Positions 20,622 to 28,567 of a stretch of 28,873 nucleotides of DNA are shown piece after piece. Source of the DNA: a virus. The DNA lies in the IMG/VR virus record IMGVR_UViG_3300007734_000549, positions 1 through 28,873 of that record; one strand, given 5' to 3'. The notes under the pieces were generated by a model that saw nothing but the letters and a program-made list of their open reading frames with translations, searched no databases and had not been told where the DNA came from. Made by a program: the position numbers and the translations under genes. Position 1 is the stretch's first letter; each line of letters begins with the position of its first letter.

Positions 20622-20998
20622 CGAGCCGCATTTTGCCGCCGGAAGAGTGGCCGCGCCTCGCAGGGACGGAACTCGATGGCGCGTACCAGACGTTGCCGCC
20701 GCACGCTCAGATCGTGGTGGTTGAGGATAACGGGCAGATCGTCGCGTGCTGGTCGCTGTTTGCCGTATGGCACGTCGAAGGGCTGTGGACAGCCCCCACG
20801 CATCGCGCGCAACCGTCCGTGGTGTTTCGGTTGGTTGGGGCGATGAAGCGGCTCGTGCGGGCGCAGGGCGTGCGGAGCGTCTATACCGCCGCGTGCAGCG
20901 AGGACGTGCGGGCGTTGATTACACGGTTCGGCGGGACGCAGGTGCCGGCGGACGCTTACATGTTGCCACTCGGAGGATCGTCATCATGCCACTCGTAG
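20618..20998 (+). CDS. GNAT-acetyltransferase-like phage protein
   Basis: The 126-residue protein has the strand-helix order of a shortened GNAT fold: PPHAQIVVVEDNGQIVACW, a beta strand HVEGLWTAPTHR, a helix VVFRLVGAMKRLVRAQGV and a final VRSVYTAACSEDVRALI. The canonical acetyl-CoA loop (Q/R-x-x-G-x-G/A) is not evident, so it may not be an enzyme. Similar GNAT-like proteins occur among head-tail genes of P22-like phages. It overlaps both neighbours. Role unknown. Confidence 0.5.
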   Translation: MTSRILPPEEWPRLAGTELDGAYQTLPPHAQIVVVEDNGQIVACWSLFAVWHVEGLWTAPTHRAQPSVVFRLVGAMKRLVRAQGVRSVYTAACSEDVRALITRFGGTQVPADAYMLPLGGSSSCHS

Positions 20999-21636
20999 CC
21001 GCTGCGGCCATCACGGCCGGCTCGCAGTTGTTCAATGCCAGCATGCAGTCGAAGTCTGCTGACAATGCCACGCGCGCGAACGTGGCCGCCGCCGACCGCG
21101 CCGCCCGCGCGCAGAGAGAGGCCGCAGACAAGGCTGAAGCGTTCGCGCGTCAACAGGCCCAGAACGCGTACGCCAACGACGAAGCCGCCCGCCGCGGCAA
21201 TTACGAGCAGTGGGCAGCCACCGAAGGCCGGCGCGGCACGATTGGCGAACTGCTCGGGCTCGGCAAGCGGAACATTCCCGCCTATGCGCCGGGGGTGGAT
21301 CCGAACTTCGGCGGCGGCGGCACGAGCGGGCCGATGCCGGTGCCTGGGAGTGGACGGCAGACAACCGGCACGGGGGTTGACGCCTACGGACGCCCTCCCG
21401 GCGATCCGATGTATGGCGTGCCCGCGCCCTCGCCTCGCGCACCGAAATCGCGTCCAGCGAATCAGGGCTCCGTGGACTCGTATCTGCGCCCGATTGTCGC
21501 CGGAGACGCGCCGCCAGAACCAGAGGCCGAATTGCACACCTACCAGATGGATCCCGCCGAAGTCGAAGCGGCCCGGCGCCGCAAGATGGCCGGCGCATCG
21601 CAAGGGTCGGTCGGCTCGTATCTGAGGACTGCGTAA
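20986..21636 (+). CDS. Probable internal virion/ejection protein with repeated QGSV-SYLR motif
   Basis: The 216-residue protein has a hydrophobic start (MPLVAAAAITAGSQLFNAS), an Ala/Arg/Glu-rich helix (AADRAARAQREAADKAEAF) and a Pro/Gly-rich C-terminal half. NQGSVDSYLRPI and SQGSVGSYLRTA form a two-copy motif, the second at the very C-terminus. The layout, with a membrane-active N-terminus and flexible body, fits a small ejection protein such as those encoded after gp10 in P22-like phages (position-based). GGAGG stands about nine bases before ATG 20986. It overlaps the preceding gene. Confidence 0.5.
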   Translation: MPLVAAAAITAGSQLFNASMQSKSADNATRANVAAADRAARAQREAADKAEAFARQQAQNAYANDEAARRGNYEQWAATEGRRGTIGELLGLGKRNIPAYAPGVDPNFGGGGTSGPMPVPGSGRQTTGTGVDAYGRPPGDPMYGVPAPSPRAPKSRPANQGSVDSYLRPIVAGDAPPEPEAELHTYQMDPAEVEAARRRKMAGASQGSVGSYLRTA

Positions 21637-22518
21637 ATGCTCGACACACGCGAAGACGAATACGGCACTCCGATCGACCCGCCCGCTGACGACTGGAATC
21701 CGGGTGGGCCTGGGCCGTGGCCGCCAGACTACGAAGACCACAACGGGCCGTGGGCGCCGGCACCGGAGCAGCCGATGGTACCTGGTGTCAATCAGCCGCT
21801 ACCGCCAGGTAATCCGACACCGCCGCCGCCTGGGCCTGGTGGTGGCGGTGGCTTTACCGGCTCGTTCAATGCGCCCGATCGGATGGCCTATCCCTCATTG
21901 CCGACCGTCCCGAACGCGCCGATCCCGAACCTGCCGGCCTTCGCGCAGGCGCCCGCGTTCAGCTACGACCCGTATACCGCGCCCACGCCGTTCAAGTCGC
22001 CCTCCGTCGATGACATGCTCATCGATCCCAGCTACAACTGGCGGAAGGCGCAGGGTGAGGAATCGCTCCAACGCTGGGCCGCCGCGCGCGGCACGTTGAA
22101 CGATTCCGGCACGGCGAAATCGCTCCTCGAATACGGCGGGAATGCCGCCTCGCAGGAGTACGCCAACATCTGGAACCGCGACTACAACGCGTACAACACG
22201 AACGAAGCCAACCGCGCAAAGACGTACGACACGAACCGCGCCGGGGCGGTGCAGCAGTACAACACGAACTATCAAACGCAGTACGTCGACCCCTATAAGG
22301 CGGCGTACCAGACGGCGATCGACACCTGGATTCCGCAGCAGGAAACGTGGCGTGCGGGCGTGGATATGTCGCGGCTCGGCTACACGACGCAGAGCGGGCA
22401 GGTGATGCACGACAACGACATGAACTACGCCAACGCCTGGAACAGCTTCCTGTTCGACTACAACAAGTGGAAGAACGGGCCGCTGGATGATCAGACCTAC
22501 GGCTACGGGATGGCCTGA
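21637..22518 (+). CDS. Virion/ejection-type protein, conserved phage family
   Basis: The 293-residue protein has a Pro/Gly-rich N-terminal third, including a PPPPGPGGGGG linker. A conserved helical part follows with DPSYNWRKAQGEESLQRWAA, ARGTLNDSGTAKSLLEYG and NAASQEYANIWNRDYNAY. This D-P-x-Y-x-x-R...ARG-L-x-SG-x-x-K-x-L pattern occurs in many proteins encoded between tail-connector and tail-fibre genes; I take it as an internal or tail-tip virion protein. The gene starts immediately after the previous stop and overlaps the next by one base. Confidence 0.65.
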   Translation: MLDTREDEYGTPIDPPADDWNPGGPGPWPPDYEDHNGPWAPAPEQPMVPGVNQPLPPGNPTPPPPGPGGGGGFTGSFNAPDRMAYPSLPTVPNAPIPNLPAFAQAPAFSYDPYTAPTPFKSPSVDDMLIDPSYNWRKAQGEESLQRWAAARGTLNDSGTAKSLLEYGGNAASQEYANIWNRDYNAYNTNEANRAKTYDTNRAGAVQQYNTNYQTQYVDPYKAAYQTAIDTWIPQQETWRAGVDMSRLGYTTQSGQVMHDNDMNYANAWNSFLFDYNKWKNGPLDDQTYGYGMA

Positions 22519-23990
22519 TGCCGTACCAAGCCTTTGACCCCTCGCGCTACGCCGGTTCGATTGGCGATCTGATCATGCGCCGCGGCGACATCGAGGCGCA
22601 GCGCGCGCAGACGGTGGCGAACGCCCAGAGTCAGGCGCAGCAGATACGTGGGCAGGCGTGGGGCGGAGCGATGCAGAACATCGCGGGCAGTGTCGGTGAT
22701 GCGATCAACGGCTACATGCGCGAGAAGCAGGAAGCGCCGTTGCGGGCGCAGCGGTTGGAGTCTGAACGGCTCCAGAACGAAGCCGCGCGGATGCAGATCG
22801 CGGGCGCAAAGCAGGCGGCCGAGGACAAGTCGATTCTCGGCTCCGCGCAGGGGAGCGGGATGGAGCCGGATGCGGTCAAAGCGCAACTGGCGCAGTTGGG
22901 GCGGGGGGATCTGATCCCGATCTACGAGCAGACGCACGCGAACCTCGAGACGGCGCGGCTTGGGTTGCAGGAGCAGCGGACGAAGGTGCAAGGGCTGGAA
23001 GCGGACTACTTCGGCGCGATGGCAGCCGGAGTGAAGAAAGCCAACATGGACCCGATCGCGGTGGAGTGGGCGCTGGCGCAGGCCGACGCGGACGGCCACG
23101 ACACCAAGCAGCTTCGGGAATTGCTCAAGCAGAAGCCGGACGCGCTGCCGCAGCTCATTGATGGGCTGATCGAGAAGTCACCCACGCAGCGGAAGTTGCT
23201 TGGCGAAGAAGCCGAGCGCACCCTGAAAACTGCCACTGAGAACCGGATGGCCGAGCAGGCGCGGCAGGCCGCCGCCGATAAGGAAGCGGACAACAAGCGG
23301 GCTGATACGCAGGCCGCAGAAGTCGCCCGCCACAACGCGGCGATGGAGCGGATCGGCACGATGACGGCGGGCCGTTCAGGTGCGGCTCAGGAAGAAACCG
23401 CGCGCCACAACCGGGCAATGGAAGATGCCGCCAAGAACCAGAAGGTAACCGGCGCGCAGCGGAAGGTGCTCGGATTCTTTAATCGCATGTTGGAGGCTGA
23501 GCGCAACGCCCGCAGCGTGGAGAACTCGGTTGGGGGCCGTGACTTCGCGGCCGAATGGTTGCCGGGTGAGTGGCTGGAGAACTTCGCGAAATCTGACGAA
23601 GGCCAGAAATACACCCAAGCGCAGCGCACGTTCACGGAAGGCCGACTGCGGAAGGAATCAGGCGCGGCGATCCCGCTCAACGAATACGAAACCGATCGAT
23701 CGACCAACTTTAAGCGGCCGAACGACACGGCCGAGAACGTCGCCCAGAAGCGCGCCGCACGCTTGGCGCTGCTTAAGGGAGCCGCGAACGAGGCGGGGCC
23801 GGCGCTACAGGAGTACTTCGGCAGCGGGGCCACAATCGATGACCTCCTCAGCGAGTTCTCAGACAGCGAGGCGATGGTCCCTGCGACGGTGGGAGGACAG
23901 CCGCCGAAAGAGGGCACCATCAAGCCGATTGACGGCTTCCCAGGCGCGGAACAGACGTTCCGCGGCGGGAAGTGGATTCGGACGAAGTAA
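22518..23990 (+). CDS. Internal virion/DNA-transfer-type protein
   Basis: A 490-residue, highly helical and charged protein (long coiled segments such as RLESERLQNEAARMQIAGAK). The C-terminal part, about residues 315-425, has TEGRLRKESGAAIPLNEYET followed by a region ending FKRPNDTAENVAQKRAAR. That is a conserved phage signature (L-R-x-E-S-G-A-A-I) seen in tail or DNA-transfer proteins. By position it is the counterpart of P22 gp20/gp16-type ejection proteins. Starts in a TGATG overlap; the stop overlaps the next ATG (TAATG). Confidence 0.6.
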   Translation: MPYQAFDPSRYAGSIGDLIMRRGDIEAQRAQTVANAQSQAQQIRGQAWGGAMQNIAGSVGDAINGYMREKQEAPLRAQRLESERLQNEAARMQIAGAKQAAEDKSILGSAQGSGMEPDAVKAQLAQLGRGDLIPIYEQTHANLETARLGLQEQRTKVQGLEADYFGAMAAGVKKANMDPIAVEWALAQADADGHDTKQLRELLKQKPDALPQLIDGLIEKSPTQRKLLGEEAERTLKTATENRMAEQARQAAADKEADNKRADTQAAEVARHNAAMERIGTMTAGRSGAAQEETARHNRAMEDAAKNQKVTGAQRKVLGFFNRMLEAERNARSVENSVGGRDFAAEWLPGEWLENFAKSDEGQKYTQAQRTFTEGRLRKESGAAIPLNEYETDRSTNFKRPNDTAENVAQKRAARLALLKGAANEAGPALQEYFGSGATIDDLLSEFSDSEAMVPATVGGQPPKEGTIKPIDGFPGAEQTFRGGKWIRTK

Positions 23991-25942
23991 TGGGGCAGGG
24001 TCTTCCTCCTATCGGGGCTGAAGTACCACAGGCCAGCGGCCTGCCGCCTATTGGGGCTGAAGTTCAGCCGACATTCCGCAGCACGAATGCTAAAGATGCC
24101 AGCGGCAACGCCGTGGTGCGCGCGGCCGGTGACGTGCTCGGCGGCTGGTGGGAGAACGTAAGTCCCGTCCCGTTAATCAAGGCGGTGTCTAGTATGACCG
24201 CTGACGAGTTCGCGAGCGCGAAGCGTGCCGCGGACAAGGGCGACTACACCGGCGCGGTACTCCACGCCGTCAACGCCCATCCCGTAACGACGGTCGGCAA
24301 GATGCTGATCAACCTCGGGAAGTCGCACTGGGATCAGGTCGAGAAAGCCTACGAGTCCGCGAAGCAGGGGCGCGTGAGTGAGGCGGCAGGGCACGGACTC
24401 GCGGCGGTGATTCCGGTCGCCGGCCCTATGGCGGCTGATGCCGGTGAGCGCGCGTCCGAAGATGGCTGGGCGCGAACCACGGGCCGCGCGCTCGGCATCC
24501 TCACGCCTGCTGCGTTGTCGAAAGCCCTCCCGCGCCGCGTCTCGGTGCCTCTGCGACCCTCCATGCAGACGACGAATCCTGTCGAAGCGGCCGCGGTGCA
24601 GTTTGGACACGCGCGCGGAATCCCGATTGATGCCGGCACGGCTACTGGTTCGCAGTTCGTGAGGAACGTCCAGAAGCGCGTGGGCGGCACCTGGGGCGGC
24701 GCGAACACCGCGGAGAACGCGCAGGCCGCCTCTGCGGATGGTCTCGCTCGTGTCGGCAAGGAACTCGCGGGCGAATCCAACGCGTCAGCCGCGTCAGGCG
24801 TGCGCCCTAGTGGTCCCGTCAACACACCTGGGCCTCCGGCCACGCCCGTGTCGGCTGGGCAATCCGTGCTGCAGCGGTTCGATCGCGAGATCGCCACACT
24901 GAACCAGCGTGCGACGACGAATTACGACGCCATCCGGGCCGCGGAGCAGCAGCAGGCCGCACGCATCGCGCAGACCGGAGGCATTAGGGGGCCGGCGACC
25001 GCGAGTAAGCCGTTTACCAATGTGCCGTTCGCGGTGGATGTGGCTGACGCGCGCGCCGCCTTGCGCCCGATGTACGACGAGATGATGCGCGCGGCCGAGA
25101 TTGCGCCGCCGATGGGGGCTGACGCCCGCGCGCTCCAAGCGCTCGATCGGCTGATGCAGGGGCCGGATTCTGCGCCGTTGTCGGTAGTGGACCGCGCCCT
25201 GAGTGATCTCAAGGCGCTCGATCGCCAGTGGCAGGGGCCGGTCAAGGAAATCGTGAAGCAGATGGACGCGCGAGTGCGCGCCGCCGCAGCACAGGCGGGG
25301 CCGAAGGTGCTCAAGGCACTTGAAGATGGGCGCGCGGCCACGAAGCAGAAATATGCGGTCGAAGAGGTGCGCGATCTCCTCTCTAGCGAACCGGGTCAGG
25401 TGTTCAAGCAACTCACCGCCAATCAAGATACGGCGCTGAATCGCCTCAAGGCGGTGCAGGCGATCGCACCCACCGAGATCCCCAACGTGGCGCGCGCCTA
25501 TCTCGAGGACGCGCTGGAGTTGGCGACCTCCGAAGGCGGATTCGGCCACGCGGATCGCCTCTTCGCGAACTGGCAGAAGTTGGGCGGCGAAACCAAACGC
25601 GTACTTTTCCCGAAAGCCGGACAGATCGAAGCGTTGGACAACTTCTTTCTGCTCGCGAAGAAGATCGGCAAGAACCCCAACCCGAGCGGCACCGCGCCAA
25701 CGCTGACCGCGACACAGCTCCTCGCCGGCATTCCCGCGTGGGCGATTGCCAAGGTGCTGTATACGCCGGCTGGCGTGACCGCCTTAACGCGCGGCGCGCG
25801 GATGACGATCGGCACCGCGCCTGCCGTGCGCGCGACCGGGATCGCGCAGATAGCAAAGGTATTTCAGGATGCCGGCGTGCCGGTGCCTGCTACGGCAGGG
25901 GAAGACCGGCGAGATACGCCAGTAGCCAGAGGGTCACGTTGA
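23990..25942 (+). CDS. Large internal virion/ejection protein
   Basis: The 650-residue protein is Ala/Arg-rich and mainly helical, with hydrophobic patches (GHGLAAVIPVAGPMAADAGE; LLAGIPAWAIAKVLYTPAGV) that could contact a membrane. It begins with two copies of GLPPIGAEV (residues 4-12 and 17-25). No lytic transglycosylase motif is seen. Large Ala-rich proteins in this position in P22-like and T7-like phages leave the capsid with the DNA, so ejection is the best guess. Start ATG overlaps the preceding TAA. The last codons lie over a minus-strand membrane-protein frame. Confidence 0.55.
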   Translation: MGQGLPPIGAEVPQASGLPPIGAEVQPTFRSTNAKDASGNAVVRAAGDVLGGWWENVSPVPLIKAVSSMTADEFASAKRAADKGDYTGAVLHAVNAHPVTTVGKMLINLGKSHWDQVEKAYESAKQGRVSEAAGHGLAAVIPVAGPMAADAGERASEDGWARTTGRALGILTPAALSKALPRRVSVPLRPSMQTTNPVEAAAVQFGHARGIPIDAGTATGSQFVRNVQKRVGGTWGGANTAENAQAASADGLARVGKELAGESNASAASGVRPSGPVNTPGPPATPVSAGQSVLQRFDREIATLNQRATTNYDAIRAAEQQQAARIAQTGGIRGPATASKPFTNVPFAVDVADARAALRPMYDEMMRAAEIAPPMGADARALQALDRLMQGPDSAPLSVVDRALSDLKALDRQWQGPVKEIVKQMDARVRAAAAQAGPKVLKALEDGRAATKQKYAVEEVRDLLSSEPGQVFKQLTANQDTALNRLKAVQAIAPTEIPNVARAYLEDALELATSEGGFGHADRLFANWQKLGGETKRVLFPKAGQIEALDNFFLLAKKIGKNPNPSGTAPTLTATQLLAGIPAWAIAKVLYTPAGVTALTRGARMTIGTAPAVRATGIAQIAKVFQDAGVPVPATAGEDRRDTPVARGSR

Positions 25943-26048
25943 TGAAGCAGAGCAGGGTGAGCGCGGCCACGATGGCCCAGTACCAGACCACGGAGGCGTC
26001 AACGGCTTTGGCAGGTCCGTCGATGAAGAACGTACGCCACCGTATCAA
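25890..26048 (-). CDS. Possible antisense 52-residue membrane protein
   Basis: On the minus strand a TTG (26048-26046) opens 52 codons ending in TAG (25892-25890). The product has a polar amphipathic start (MIRWRTFFIDGPAKAVDASV) and one unbroken hydrophobic helix (WYWAIVAALTLLCFINVTL, followed by LWLLAYLAG). It covers the gap between two + strand genes where no + strand gene is needed (25943-26022). Against it: rare start codon, GGAG 13 bases away, and no other minus-strand gene in the window. It may be chance. If real it would be a small membrane protein, perhaps lysis- or exclusion-related. Confidence 0.25.
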   Translation of the reverse strand: MIRWRTFFIDGPAKAVDASVVWYWAIVAALTLLCFINVTLWLLAYLAGLPLP

Positions 26049-27744
26049 GGGGCTGATTGTACTCCTACTGGCCGCCCTGTTGTGGCCGAATCTGGCCGCC
26101 GCGCAGACCTACACCGTTGCGCCTCCACCCTTCCAGACGGTACTGGACAACAGCGGCAATATCGTTAATGCCGGCTGCGTCTGGACGTATCTCGCGGGCA
26201 CCACCACGGCCGCCACGACCTACACGACCTCGAGCGGCACGGCCAACGCGAACCCCATCATCGCGGACTCTGCGGGCCGGTTCGTCGCCTATTTGACCCC
26301 CGGCACGTCGTACAAGTTCACCTACGAGAACGTGCCCTGCTCGGCGTCATCGCATGGGTCGGTCCTCAAGACGCAGGACAACATCGCGGCGGTGCCGGTG
26401 TCCGGGCTCAATGTGGACATCACGGGTACGGTGGGCGCGACGGTCACGGCTGGGGATCTGCTCTACCTCTCGGACGGCTCAGGGGCGCTCAACGCGGGCC
26501 AGTGGTACGCGGCGGATGCGGACAACACGTATTCCTCGACCACGGCGGTCACGGTGGGCTTCGCGACCGCGGCGATCACGAGCGGCACCAGCGGATCGAT
26601 GCGGACGACGGGCCGCGTGACTGGCCTGAGCGGGTTGACGGCGGGCGAAATCTACTACGCGAGCGCGACGGCGGCTGGACTCACCGCCACCCCGCCCACG
26701 AATGCGCGGTGCATCGGCAAGGCCGACAGCACGACCTCGATTGTGATTCCGTGTGATGCGGCGGTCCTCCGCACCGCAGACAGCGACGGTACGCACAGTC
26801 TCGTTGTCAATACCACGTCCAACCTGACCGCGGATCGGCTGCTCTCAGTGGTGACGGGTGACGCGGCGCAGACGTTGACGCTCAATCGTCCGCAAGCACC
26901 AGGCGGGCGGTGCTCGCTCACCACAGGTACTGCGGTGACGACCGCCGACGTGACGGCGGCGACGACGCTGTATTACACGCCATACGCGCAGGCGGCCAAC
27001 CCGAACCAGATCAGCCTCTACGACGGGTCGGCGGCGTGGCACACGCTCACGCTCAGTGAGTTGTCGATCACGATGGTGGGACTCACCGCGTCGAAGCCGT
27101 ATGACGTGTTCGTAGACTACACAGCCGGGACGCCTGCCCTTGAAGTCGTGGTCTGGACGAACGATTCGACGCGCGCCACCGCGCTCGCCACGCAAAACAG
27201 CGTCTACGTGCAGACAGGTGACACCGACTCGCTCTACGTCTGCACCATCTACACAGACGCAGCGGGCGGCGCGGTGACCGACTCGTACACGCTCAGGCAT
27301 GTGTGGAACTACTACAACCGCGTCCCCAGCGAGATGCGGAACGCGACCGAAACCGCGAATAGCTGGAACTACACGCTCGTGGCCTATCAGCAGGCCAACG
27401 CGAACGCCGCGAACCAGTTGGATCTCGTCGTCGGCGTGGCGGAAGTCTCAGTCGAGGCGATGGTACTGGCGTCGGCGTTTAACGGCAGCGCCAATATCGA
27501 GGTGGCCGTGGGGATTGGCTACGACTCCACGACGGCCGCCGCGACAGGGCTCCAGAACAATCTCGCGCAGGTGCCGGTTGGATCGATGGCGACGGTGCAA
27601 GCGCGGCTCCGGCATTACCCCGCCGTGGGGCGTCACGTCTACACCTGGTTGGAACACAGCCAAGCCTCTGGCACGACCACCTGGATCGGGGATAACGGCG
27701 GGACGTTTATGCAAACCGGCATCTCGGGGACGAGCCAGCGATGA
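26023..27744 (+). CDS. Fibre/tail-spike-like virion protein with Sec signal
   Basis: The 573-residue protein starts with a strong Sec signal (MKNVRHRIKG, then LIVLLLAALLWPNLAAA), cleavage expected after about residue 27. The mature part is beta-rich with repeated Thr/Ser/Ala strands. It includes VNTTSNLTADRLLSVVTGDA, a fibre-type motif, and a long C-terminal domain (YDVFVDYTAGTP, WNYYNRVPSEMRNATETANS, HVYTWLEHSQASGTTTW) that I recognise from fibre-like proteins of environmental phages. ATG 26023 matches the signal; ATG 25942 (TGATG overlap) would add 27 polar residues before it and spoil the signal. Receptor binding is the likely role, but export by Sec is odd for a fibre. Confidence 0.65.
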   Translation: MKNVRHRIKGLIVLLLAALLWPNLAAAQTYTVAPPPFQTVLDNSGNIVNAGCVWTYLAGTTTAATTYTTSSGTANANPIIADSAGRFVAYLTPGTSYKFTYENVPCSASSHGSVLKTQDNIAAVPVSGLNVDITGTVGATVTAGDLLYLSDGSGALNAGQWYAADADNTYSSTTAVTVGFATAAITSGTSGSMRTTGRVTGLSGLTAGEIYYASATAAGLTATPPTNARCIGKADSTTSIVIPCDAAVLRTADSDGTHSLVVNTTSNLTADRLLSVVTGDAAQTLTLNRPQAPGGRCSLTTGTAVTTADVTAATTLYYTPYAQAANPNQISLYDGSAAWHTLTLSELSITMVGLTASKPYDVFVDYTAGTPALEVVVWTNDSTRATALATQNSVYVQTGDTDSLYVCTIYTDAAGGAVTDSYTLRHVWNYYNRVPSEMRNATETANSWNYTLVAYQQANANAANQLDLVVGVAEVSVEAMVLASAFNGSANIEVAVGIGYDSTTAAATGLQNNLAQVPVGSMATVQARLRHYPAVGRHVYTWLEHSQASGTTTWIGDNGGTFMQTGISGTSQR

Positions 27745-28088
27745 CCACCATCGGGGCGAGGCTGGAAACGGCGCTGAAGGCGGCGGGCCACCAGATTATC
27801 GGTGTGTCGATTGGCGACTACGCCAACAAGGCGACATGGAAGGTGAACCCTCCGAGCCTGCAAGCGGCGTGTCAGGCGCTGATCGATGCGTTCGACCCAG
27901 ACGCCACGGCGGTGATCGATCTGGAACTCGACGCGGAGGTGAAAGCGTTGATGGATAACGAGCGGCTGTTCTCCGCGATCGTGTGGACGATCATCGACAC
28001 GTATTCGCCGCCCGCGACGATTCCGAAATACACCACCGCGCGCACGAAGGTGATCGCGGCCTACAAAACGAGACCGTGGATACCGTGA
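27741..28088 (+). CDS. Fibre-adjacent conserved phage protein of unknown role
   Basis: The 115-residue protein in an ATGA overlap begins MTTIGARLETALKAAGHQII and has GVSIGDYANKATWKV, a pattern seen in small proteins encoded next to tail fibres. A C-terminal helix follows (AEVKALMDNERLFSAIVWT, then DTYSPP). It may be a fibre assembly factor or minor tail component (inference from place). Confidence 0.5.
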   Translation: MTTIGARLETALKAAGHQIIGVSIGDYANKATWKVNPPSLQAACQALIDAFDPDATAVIDLELDAEVKALMDNERLFSAIVWTIIDTYSPPATIPKYTTARTKVIAAYKTRPWIP

Positions 28089-28279
28089 GATAGGGAAGCG
28101 GGGCCGCAGCCGGCGCGAACCAGCCACGGCCCCAAGGCAAGTCGAGCGCCATGACACGGCGCCTTTCTTCGCCCCATCGGATCTAACGTTCGAACCGGGC
28201 GGATCGAACAGAGGCGCCAGTTTAGAGCGTGCAGGGAACAGACGGGGACGCACATGAACGTACACCAGGCCACGACGCG
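28089..28279 (+). promoter_or_regulatory. Non-coding gap with three dyads before the lysis genes
   Basis: No gene of note lies here; an ATG at 28254 opens only nine codons. The gap holds GGGGCCG/CGGCCCC (28100-28106 with 28127-28133), a terminator-like GCGCC/GGCGC followed by CTTTCTTC (28146-28170) and a perfect GTTCGA/TCGAAC (28188-28193 with 28204-28209). The first two may end the structural operon and the third may be an operator for a lysis promoter. No clear -35/-10 pair is visible. Confidence 0.4.
28146..28170 (+). terminator. Weak terminator-like hairpin
   Basis: GCGCC (28146-28150) pairs with GGCGC (28158-28162) over a seven-base loop, and CTTTCTTC follows. The stem is only five pairs and the T tract is interrupted, so it is weaker than the one at 12758. 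It would end transcripts from the fibre operon. Confidence 0.35.
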
Positions 28280-28567
28280 ATGACCGCCGCTCCGCGACTG
28301 TCACCGCTCAGCGAGAACGACATTGAGGCCTTGGCCGACGTCATCGAGCGCCGTCAAGGCGAAGCCGATCGACGGAAGGGCACGGGTTCGTTCATGCGCG
28401 GCGATCTGGTCAAGACGCTCCTGAGTTACGTCATTGCCGCGCTGATCGCGTGGGGCGTGGTGCAGTCGCGTGTGGCCGTCTTGGAATCGCGGGTGAGTGG
28501 CTTCGATGCCCAACTCGCGGAGATCCGGCAGGACATTAAGACGCTGTTATCGAGGGGGGTCCGGTGA
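28280..28567 (+). CDS. Holin-like membrane protein with coiled-coil tail
   Basis: The 95-residue protein has a charged N-terminal half, one hydrophobic helix (LLSYVIAALIAWGVV, about residues 47-61) and a C-terminal coiled coil (VAVLESRVSGFDAQLAEIRQ). This matches small one-helix phage proteins lying directly upstream of endolysins. They act as holins, or otherwise as membrane-bound spanin-type or assembly proteins. ATG 28280 is used; an earlier in-frame start at 28229 would add 17 low-complexity residues. It overlaps the lysozyme gene by four bases. Confidence 0.65.
   Translation: MTAAPRLSPLSENDIEALADVIERRQGEADRRKGTGSFMRGDLVKTLLSYVIAALIAWGVVQSRVAVLESRVSGFDAQLAEIRQDIKTLLSRGVR

Noticed and set aside
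28188-28209. GTTCGAACC as the T-arm of a tRNA gene
   Set aside because: No acceptor stem, anticodon arm or CCA-proximal pairing could be found around it; it is better read as a simple inverted repeat.
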